A DNA stretch of 5,540 nt, from contig QKBP01000003.1 of assembly GCA_003246035.1 (NCBI GenBank), positions 1 to 5,540 on the forward strand, written 5' to 3'. Origin of the DNA: Desulfuromonadaceae bacterium. GTDB taxonomy: Bacteria; Desulfobacterota; Desulfuromonadia; Desulfuromonadales; SZUA-401. The translations under genes were made by a program, and so were the position numbers. Shown one piece after another: positions 1-4,438 of this stretch (position 1 is the first letter of the stretch; every line of letters starts with the position of its first letter). Below the pieces are notes generated by a model. That model searched no databases. It saw only the letters and a list, made by a program, of their open reading frames with translations, and had not been told where the DNA came from.

Positions 1-1157
1 TGCTGGATCGCCCCGCTGATGCCGCAGGCGATGTAGATCTTCGGCCGCACCGTCTTGCCGGTCTGGCCGACCTGGCGGCTGTGCGGCTTCCAGCCCGCGT
101 CGACCGCGCTGCGCGAGGCCCCGACCACGCCGCCGAGCTCGTCGGCCAGCGCCTGCAGGATCGTGAAGTTTTCCGCGTTCATCAGGCCGCGTCCGCCCGA
201 GACGATCACCTCGGCGGCGGCGATGTCGACCTGGTCCTTGCCGTCGCCGTCGCGCAGCACCTCGAGGACCTTGACCAGCACGTCCTCCTCGCGGGGCGCG
301 AAGTCCTCGCGGAGGATCGCGCCGCTGCGCCCCGGCACCGCGGCCGGGAGGCTCATGACGTGCGGGCGCACGGTGGCCATCTGCGGCCGGAAGCGGTCGC
401 ACATGATGGTCGCCATGATGTTGCCGCCGAAGGCCGGGCGGGTCTGGGCGAGGTTGCCGTGGGGGTCGATCGCCAGCCCGGTGCAGTCGGCGGTCAGGCC
501 GGTGCCGACCACCGTGGCGACCGCCCCGGCGAGGTCGCGCCCCTGCCCGGTGGCGCCCATCAGGATGATCTCCGGGCGGTGCTTGTCGATCAGGTGGACG
601 ATCGCGTCGTTGAACGGCTGGGTGCGGTAGTTGGCGTAGACCGGGTGGTCGAGCAGCAGCGCCTTGTCGGCGCCGTAGCCGAAGGCCTCGGCGCACAGGT
701 GCTCGACGCCGTGACCGATGACCACCGCGCACAGCTCCACGCCGCGCTGGTCGGCGAGCTCCCGGCCGCTGCCGAGCAGCTCCCAGGAGACCCGGGCGGC
801 CTCCCCTTCGAACTGCTCGATCACCACCCACACGCCGCGGTAGGTCGCGAGCCGCTCGCGCAGGGCGCGCTCCTCGTCGTCGATCTCCTCCTCCGCGGCG
901 CCGTGCTGCGCTTCCCACTGCTTGAGCAGCTCGAGCTCCTCGGGGGTGTAGAACATCTCCAGGGCGCCGACCGCGCAGACCTTGACACACTTGACGCAGC
1001 CGATGCACTTCGCGTCATCGATCACCGGCTCGCCGGCGTCGTTCATGACGATCCCGTCGATCGGGCAGGCGCTGACGCAGCGCTCGCCGCAGCCGACGCA
1101 TTTCCCTTCGAGATAGCGCGCCTTGCCGCGCGGCTTCTTGATCTTCTTCTCACTCAT
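1..1157 (-). CDS. etfA: Electron-transfer flavoprotein alpha subunit (FixB-type) with N-terminal 2x[4Fe-4S] ferredoxin domain, 3' end cut by window
   Basis: Alpha subunit of an electron-transfer flavoprotein; with EtfB it forms a soluble flavoprotein dimer that passes electrons between a dehydrogenase and a ferredoxin or quinone-side partner. Seen: 385 codons from an ATG at 1157, open through position 1. Residues about 13-68 are a ferredoxin domain with two cysteine sets, C20/C23/C27/C31-P and C51/C54/C57/C61. An acidic, Glu-rich linker (about 69-105) follows, then the Etf N-terminal domain from about 106 (GVWVVIEQ). The C-terminal FAD domain shows SGGRG (320-324), GASRSAVDAGW (346-356), QVGQTGKTV (362-370) and GISGAIQ (379-385). 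These are the classic EtfA FAD-binding motifs. By comparison with the family, roughly the last 40-50 residues lie outside the window. A GAAGGAGAT Shine-Dalgarno (1173-1166) supports the start. It follows etfB after 53 bp, so the two are co-transcribed. The first cluster motif has an extra residue (Cx2Cx3Cx3CP), and the second lacks the usual proline (CA). Family assignment is near certain; a role feeding nitrogenase is inferred from context. Confidence 0.95.
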   Translation of the reverse strand, partial: MSEKKIKKPRGKARYLEGKCVGCGERCVSACPIDGIVMNDAGEPVIDDAKCIGCVKCVKVCAVGALEMFYTPEELELLKQWEAQHGAAEEEIDDEERALRERLATYRGVWVVIEQFEGEAARVSWELLGSGRELADQRGVELCAVVIGHGVEHLCAEAFGYGADKALLLDHPVYANYRTQPFNDAIVHLIDKHRPEIILMGATGQGRDLAGAVATVVGTGLTADCTGLAIDPHGNLAQTRPAFGGNIMATIMCDRFRPQMATVRPHVMSLPAAVPGRSGAILREDFAPREEDVLVKVLEVLRDGDGKDQVDIAAAEVIVSGGRGLMNAENFTILQALADELGGVVGASRSAVDAGWKPHSRQVGQTGKTVRPKIYIACGISGAIQ

Positions 1158-1210
1158 GGCTCGTATCTCCTTCGCGGCCGCCGCACAGCGTCGGCGCCCG
1201 CCCCTTCACA

Positions 1211-2023
1211 TCAGATGGCAATCAGGTCCTTCTCCAGCAACTTGTCGAGCAGCAGCGCGGCGGTCCCCTCCGGGTCCCCCAGGCCGTCGCCGAGGATCTC
1301 CCCCTGGTCGCGCTCGGGGGAGAAGATCTTGCTGACCCAGGTCGGCGAGCCCTTGAGGCCGACGGTCTCGACGTCGATCTGCAGCACCGCGTTGTCCCAC
1401 ACCGTGATCTCCCGCTCGGCCGCCGCCAGGCGCATCGGCACCGTCGGGTAGCGGGGGGAGTTGAGCTCGCGCACCACCGTGATCATCACCGGCAACGGCG
1501 ACTCGACGATCTCGTGGCGCCCCTCGAGCTTGCGGCGCACGCGAATGGTCTTGTTCTCCAGGTCGAGATCTTCGATGCGGTCGACCAGGGTCAGCTGCTG
1601 CAGGCCGAGGCGCGAGGCGATCCCCGGGCCGACCTGGGCGGTGTCGCCGTCGATGGTCTGCTTGCCGCAGAAGACGATCGCCAGCTCCTCCTGCTCGCCG
1701 AGGCGCGCGATGGCGGTCGCCAGCACCTTGCTGGTGGCGAGGGTATCGGCGCCGCCGAAGCAGCGGTCCGAGAGCAGGATCGCCTCGTCGACGCCGACCG
1801 CCGCGGCCTTGCGCAGGGTCGCCTCGGCGTTCGGCGGGCCCATCGAGAGGGCCACGCTGCGCACGCCGTAGGCGTCCTTGAGGCGCAGCGACTCCTCGAG
1901 GGCGTGGGTATCGTAGGGGTTGACGATGAACGGCACCCCGTCGCGGATCAGGGTGTTGGTCTCGGGGTCGATCTTGACCTGGGTGGTATCCGGAACCTGC
2001 TTGATACAGGAAATCACCAGCAT
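1211..2023 (-). CDS. etfB: Electron-transfer flavoprotein beta subunit (FixA/bifurcating-type EtfB)
   Basis: Beta subunit partner of the EtfA encoded directly downstream. Seen: 270 residues, the usual EtfB length, ending in TGA at 1211. The N-terminus (MLVISCIKQVPDT) is typical. Further family blocks are VNPYDTHALEESLRLK (34-49), MGPPNAEATLRKA (61-73), SDRCFGGADTLATSKVLA (85-102) and CGKQTIDGDTAQVGP (119-133). The NPYD...EE-LRLK, FGGADTLATS and GKQTIDGDTAQVGP blocks resemble FixA and known electron-bifurcating EtfBs, in which this subunit carries the bifurcating FAD rather than structural AMP. That resemblance is from memory, and bifurcation is inferred. The start was chosen at 2023 because AGGAGG lies 9 nt upstream. 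An ATG at 2050 would add nine residues unlike the family and overrun the Shine-Dalgarno. The gene lies 74 bp after the acetyltransferase gene and 53 bp before etfA, on the same strand. In a nif cluster the pair is a likely source of low-potential electrons. Confidence 0.95.
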   Translation of the reverse strand: MLVISCIKQVPDTTQVKIDPETNTLIRDGVPFIVNPYDTHALEESLRLKDAYGVRSVALSMGPPNAEATLRKAAAVGVDEAILLSDRCFGGADTLATSKVLATAIARLGEQEELAIVFCGKQTIDGDTAQVGPGIASRLGLQQLTLVDRIEDLDLENKTIRVRRKLEGRHEIVESPLPVMITVVRELNSPRYPTVPMRLAAAEREITVWDNAVLQIDVETVGLKGSPTWVSKIFSPERDQGEILGDGLGDPEGTAALLLDKLLEKDLIAI

Positions 2024-2032
2024 GAACGTAGT

Positions 2033-2038
2033 CCTCCT
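2033..2038 (-). promoter_or_regulatory. Shine-Dalgarno of etfB (AGGAGG)
   Basis: A perfect AGGAGG lies 9 nt before the ATG at 2023. It decides between that ATG and the in-frame ATG at 2050, which lies upstream of the Shine-Dalgarno and has no ribosome site of its own that I can see. Confidence 0.8.
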
Positions 2039-2039
2039 C

Positions 2040-2049
2040 TGACATGTCA
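2040..2049. repeat. 10-bp perfect palindrome TGACATGTCA upstream of etfB
   Basis: TGACATGTCA is a perfect palindrome immediately upstream of the etfB Shine-Dalgarno, in the 74-bp gap after the acetyltransferase gene. It could be a small operator or chance. No convincing promoter was seen in the gap, so an operator role has little support. Confidence 0.3.
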
Positions 2050-2054
2050 CGGGC

Positions 2055-2071
2055 CCGGGGAGACCCCCCGG
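2055..2071 (-). other. GC-rich hairpin in the gap between the acetyltransferase gene and etfB
   Basis: CCGGGG and CCCCGG flank a 5-nt loop, giving a perfect 6-bp all-GC stem. No T-run follows on the minus strand, so it is not a standard intrinsic terminator. It could mark an mRNA processing or stability point that separates etfBA levels from nifV and the acetyltransferase gene, or act as a weak pause. Function is not shown by the sequence. Confidence 0.4.
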
Positions 2072-2097
2072 CCGCTATCCTATCGATCCTGGCGCCG

Positions 2098-2916
2098 TCA
2101 GCCGATGCTGCCGAGGCTGGCCAGGGAAACCATCTGCGGCAGGGCGACCCGGTCGCGCTCCCCCCGCACCATCAGCAGGTTCTCGCCGACCTGCGTGAAG
2201 CCCGCCGCCACCAGCAGCGCCCGGATCGGCGAGGCGGCGAGCAGGTCGACCACCAGCTCGCGGCGCGGCTGGCGGACCTCCAGCACCTGCTGGAGCAGCA
2301 GGCGGTTGGACCGCGGGCACGGCTCGGGGGCGTACCAGGGGCCGAGAATCTCCAGGTCCGAATCCTGCTGGAGCAGCGCCACCGCGTCCCCTTCGGCGAA
2401 CACGCTGGTCGATCTGGTCAGGGCCCGCAGCAGCGCCGAGCGCTCCCCGCCCCAGGCGGCGGCGTCGGCCTCGGCGAGGCGTGCCTGCCGTCCGGCGGCC
2501 ACCTGCAGGGAGCTCTTCCCCGCACGGGCCGGCAGCACCCAGCGTTCGATGGCGCCGACCGTCTCGAAGCCGCTCTGGGCGTAGAGCGGCGCGCCCTGGG
2601 CCGACGCGGTCAGCCAGAGCGAGCGCGCGCCGCGCTCCTCGAGGGTCTCGACCGCGGCCTCGAACAGGCGCCTGCCGTACCCCTGGCCGCGCAGGCGCCG
2701 CGGCACCAGCAGGTTGCCGATCCAGCCGCTGAGGCCGTGGCAGACCGCCGAGACCAGCCCGCAGAAGATCTCCGCCTCGCCGAGAACCTGGACCGCCTCG
2801 GACCAGGCGCCCTGGAGGAGCTGGCGTTCGCGCTGCGGCACCCGCCACCCCTCGCTGGCGGCGAGCCGGGAGAAGACCTCCCAGTCCCGTTCGCTGGCGG
2901 CGCGCAGCTCGGGCAC
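2098..2916 (-). CDS. GNAT-family N-acetyltransferase, probable two-domain type
   Basis: Predicted acetyl-CoA-dependent N-acetyltransferase of unknown substrate, 272 residues. Seen: the N-terminal half carries the GNAT acetyl-CoA loop in LLVPRRLRGQGYGRRLFEAA (R/Q-x-x-G-x-G/A motif), followed by the LYAQSGFETVG block typical of the end of a GNAT fold. The second half has a repeating pattern (AVALL, then LEILGPWYAP, then RELVVDLLAASPIRALLVAAGFTQVGENLLMVRG). It looks like a second, degenerate GNAT-like domain of the Acetyltransf_18 kind; that name is from memory. The start is a GTG at 2916 with AGGTGG 7 nt upstream, inside the last codons of nifV. Only 2 bp separate it from the nifV stop, so it is translationally tied to nifV. 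No ATG fits better in this frame. The operon position suggests a nif-related or redox-related job, but no target can be named. Family call strong; function unknown. Confidence 0.85.
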   Translation of the reverse strand: MPELRAASERDWEVFSRLAASEGWRVPQRERQLLQGAWSEAVQVLGEAEIFCGLVSAVCHGLSGWIGNLLVPRRLRGQGYGRRLFEAAVETLEERGARSLWLTASAQGAPLYAQSGFETVGAIERWVLPARAGKSSLQVAAGRQARLAEADAAAWGGERSALLRALTRSTSVFAEGDAVALLQQDSDLEILGPWYAPEPCPRSNRLLLQQVLEVRQPRRELVVDLLAASPIRALLVAAGFTQVGENLLMVRGERDRVALPQMVSLASLGSIG

Positions 2917-2918
2917 GG

Positions 2919-4058
2919 TTACGCCACCTGCCGGCGCGCGCCGAACAGGCGCAGCAGGTCGTGGTCGCTCAGCGCGGTCTTGCGCTGCTGGGAGTAGGCC
3001 CGGACCTGGGCGAGGAAACCGTTCAGCTCCTCGGCCGGCAGCTCGAGACCGAGCCGCGCCAGGCGCTCCTTGAGGCCGTGGCTCCCCGAGTGCTTGCCGA
3101 TCACCATGTGGCGGGAGAGTCCCACTTCGGCGGGGTCGTACCCTTCGTAGTTGGACGGAAACTTGATCACCCCGTCGGCGTGCAGCCCCGACTCGTGGGA
3201 GAAGACCTTCTCGCCGACCACCGCCTTCCACTCCGGCACCGGCCGGCAGCTCGCCTGGCCGACCAGGCGCGAGAGCTCGACGAAACGCGAGGTGTCGATC
3301 CCGACCTCGACGCCGCAGGCGTGGCGCAGCGCCATCACCACCTCCTCGAGGGCGGCGTTGCCGGCCCGCTCGCCGAGGCCGTTGACGGTGGTGTTGACGA
3401 AGCGCGCCCCGGCGCGGATCCCGGCGATCGCGTTGGCGGTCGCCATGCCGAGGTCGTTGTGGGTGTGCACCTCGAGGTCGAGGTCGACCCGCCCGGCGAG
3501 GTAGGAGACCTTGTCGAAGGTGCTGAACGGGTCGAGGATCCCGAGGGTGTCGCAGAAGCGGAAGCGGTCGGCCCCGAGGCTGCGCGCCGTCTCCATCAGC
3601 TCGACCAGGAAGTCGAGGTCGGCGCGGCTGGCGTCCTCGCCGCCGACCGAGACGTACAGGTTGTGCTCCTTGGCGAAGCCGAGCGCCTGCTTGAGCTGCT
3701 CGAGCACCCAGGCGCGGCTCTTGCGCAGCTTGTGTTCGATATGGATGTCGGAGACCGACAGGGAGATGTCGACCGCCGGCACGCCGCAGGCGAGCGAGGC
3801 CTCGATGTCGGAGATCACCGCGCGGTTCCAGGTGATCAGCCGCGCCGAGAGGCCGAGATCGACCAGGGCGCGGATCGAGGCGCGCTCCTCCTCGCCCATC
3901 GCCGGGATGCCGCACTCGAGCTCGCCGACGCCGATCTCGTCGAGCAGGCGGGCGATGCGGACCTTCTCCGCGCGGGAGAAGACCACGCCGGCGGTCTGTT
4001 CGCCGTCGCGCAGGGTGGTATCGTCGATCACCACCTGGGGAAGTCTATTGTTGTTCAT
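2919..4058 (-). CDS. nifV: Homocitrate synthase NifV
   Basis: Condenses acetyl-CoA with 2-oxoglutarate to (R)-homocitrate, the organic ligand of the nitrogenase FeMo-cofactor. Cytosolic TIM-barrel enzyme of the DRE-TIM metallolyase family. Seen: 379 residues, normal NifV length. DDTTLRDGEQTAGVVF (12-27) holds the catalytic and metal-binding R-D-G-E-Q. Also present are the metal-ligand HTHND (198-202), NGLGERAGN (226-234) and SHESGLHADG (286-295), which is typical of the C-terminal part of the family. The short C-terminus, with no long LeuA-type regulatory domain, and the divergent nifE neighbour favour NifV over isopropylmalate or lysine-pathway homocitrate synthase. The ATG at 4058 has GAGGTG at 4068-4063. 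An in-frame ATG at 4151 would add 31 residues, rich in Arg and unlike the family, and would run through the leader terminator, so it was rejected. It is first in a leftward operon with the acetyltransferase gene, etfB and etfA. A sigma-54 promoter and an ANTAR-like antitermination leader precede it. Confidence 0.96.
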   Translation of the reverse strand: MNNNRLPQVVIDDTTLRDGEQTAGVVFSRAEKVRIARLLDEIGVGELECGIPAMGEEERASIRALVDLGLSARLITWNRAVISDIEASLACGVPAVDISLSVSDIHIEHKLRKSRAWVLEQLKQALGFAKEHNLYVSVGGEDASRADLDFLVELMETARSLGADRFRFCDTLGILDPFSTFDKVSYLAGRVDLDLEVHTHNDLGMATANAIAGIRAGARFVNTTVNGLGERAGNAALEEVVMALRHACGVEVGIDTSRFVELSRLVGQASCRPVPEWKAVVGEKVFSHESGLHADGVIKFPSNYEGYDPAEVGLSRHMVIGKHSGSHGLKERLARLGLELPAEELNGFLAQVRAYSQQRKTALSDHDLLRLFGARRQVA

Positions 4059-4077
4059 GGGGCACCTCGTTACACGT

Positions 4078-4110
4078 AAAAAGCCCTGGACGCAGCTTGC
4101 GCCAGGGCTT
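4078..4110 (-). terminator. Intrinsic terminator in the nifV leader (attenuator)
   Basis: On the minus strand AAGCCCTGG pairs perfectly with CCAGGGCTT (9 bp). An inner CGCA/TGCG stem with a 3-nt loop extends it past a 1-nt bulge, and TTTTT ends it. It lies 20-50 bp upstream of the nifV ATG and downstream of the nifV sigma-54 promoter, so it would stop nifV transcription after about 74 nt unless prevented. It is not the end of any leftward gene, because nifE points away. This supports attenuation rather than ordinary gene-end termination. Confidence 0.85.
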
Positions 4111-4145
4111 CGTTGCCGGGGTCGACTTCGGCCACCTTGCCGAAG
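4102..4145 (-). promoter_or_regulatory. ANTAR-type dual-hexaloop antiterminator RNA in the nifV leader
   Basis: Two successive hairpins lie in the predicted leader on the minus strand. P1 (4145-4126) is CTTCGGC-AAGGTG-GCCGAAG: a 7-bp perfect stem with a 6-nt loop. P2 (core 4117-4106) is GGC-AACGAA-GCC, again with a 6-nt loop; two more C-G pairs beyond a CT bulge can extend it to 4119-4102. Both loops have A at position 1 and G at position 4, and both are closed by a C-G pair. ANTAR-domain response regulators (EutV, NasR) are known to bind paired hexaloop hairpins with A1 and G4. P2 uses bases 4110-4106, which belong to the 5' arm of the terminator, so P2 and the terminator exclude each other. 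When the ANTAR protein holds P2, nifV should be read through. Geometry and loop identity are seen; the binding protein is not in the window. Confidence 0.78.
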
Positions 4146-4161
4146 CGTCATCGATGGTTAT

Positions 4162-4177
4162 AGCAAGGGCCATGCCC
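4162..4177 (-). promoter_or_regulatory. Sigma-54 (-24/-12) promoter of the nifV operon
   Basis: The minus strand reads GGGCATGGCCCTTGCT against the consensus TGGCACRN4TTGCW. The GG and GC dinucleotides are exactly 10 nt apart, and only the first T and one C of the -24 box differ. The predicted start is near 4151, an A on the minus strand, 6 nt before the first leader hairpin. This gives a leader of about 93 nt. Such a promoter needs an enhancer-binding activator, which agrees with nitrogen-responsive control. Confidence 0.8.
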
Positions 4178-4378
4178 GTTTTGGCGTAAACGGGGTCGAG
4201 CGGCCGTATACGCACCCTCCCGCCCTGCCGGGCGCCGGCGGCGGCTCTCCGCACCCTCCTCCGGCTGCCCGAATTCTGTTCACATCGTGCGCCGCACTGC
4301 CCTGTTTTTACCCTCCGCCAAGGTTAACTTGTCTGACCAATGATCCGCAAATGGCCGATCTCAGGGGGTTTTTCGAGA
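4178..4378. promoter_or_regulatory. Shared upstream region between the divergent sigma-54 promoters, probable activator-binding zone
   Basis: No gene is seen in these 200 bp. The region sits between two sigma-54 promoters, where enhancer-binding activator sites would be expected. Visible items are: CGCACCCTCC twice (4211-4220 and 4250-4259), with the ACCCTCC core again at 4310-4316; the perfect inverted repeat GTGCG-C-CGCAC (4287-4297); the palindrome CGTATACG (4205-4212); a CGCCC/GGGCG hairpin (4221-4234); and CAAG-N5-CTTG (4319-4331). The stretch from about 4300 to 4350 is more AT-rich than the rest, as bent or IHF-bound DNA often is. I found no exact NifA site (TGT-N10-ACA) on either strand. 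Which of these motifs, if any, binds a regulator is unknown. Confidence 0.5.
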
Positions 4379-4394
4379 TGGCAAGGGTCTTGCT
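4379..4394 (+). promoter_or_regulatory. Sigma-54 (-24/-12) promoter of nifE
   Basis: TGGCAAGGGTCTTGCT matches the sigma-54 consensus TGGCACRN4TTGCW with one changed base (C to A in the -24 box) and exact GG-N10-GC spacing. The predicted transcription start is near 4405, giving a nifE leader of about 34 nt. That leader contains the AAGGA ribosome site (4426-4430) but no terminator and no hexaloop hairpins. Confidence 0.85.
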
Positions 4395-4438
4395 CTAGCA
4401 CGTGGGTAACTTCCGCACCCATTTCAAGGAACGGACCG

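Noticed and set aside
81..1451. Long plus-strand open frame opposite etfA and etfB (456 codons).
   Set aside because: Composition is typical of an antisense shadow in GC-rich DNA (Ala/Arg/Val/Asp rich, no family motif). The opposite strand holds unmistakable EtfA and EtfB.
2098..3915. 605-codon minus-strand frame that reads as a nifV-acetyltransferase fusion.
   Set aside because: Only the last 270 or so residues make sense. The upstream part is nifV read out of frame, while nifV has its own intact frame ending at 2919.
2961..4079. Long plus-strand open frame opposite nifV (372 codons).
   Set aside because: Antisense shadow of nifV; the translation is low-complexity Val/Asp/Glu/Ala with no recognisable domain.
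4059..4151. In-frame ATG at 4151 that would give nifV 31 extra residues; it falls exactly on the predicted transcription start, as in a leaderless mRNA.
   Set aside because: The extension is Arg-rich and unlike homocitrate synthases, and it would be coded by the hairpins and terminator. The ATG at 4058 has a good ribosome site and starts at the normal family N-terminus.
4059..4378. NifA upstream activator sequence (TGT-N10-ACA).
   Set aside because: TGT occurs at 4277, 4303 and 4330, and ACA at 4072 and 4282; none are spaced to form TGT-N10-ACA.
4403..4421. Hairpin TGGGT/ACCCA at the start of the nifE leader as a second ANTAR element.
   Set aside because: The loop is 9 nt rather than 6, no second hairpin or terminator follows, and the predicted start falls inside the left arm.
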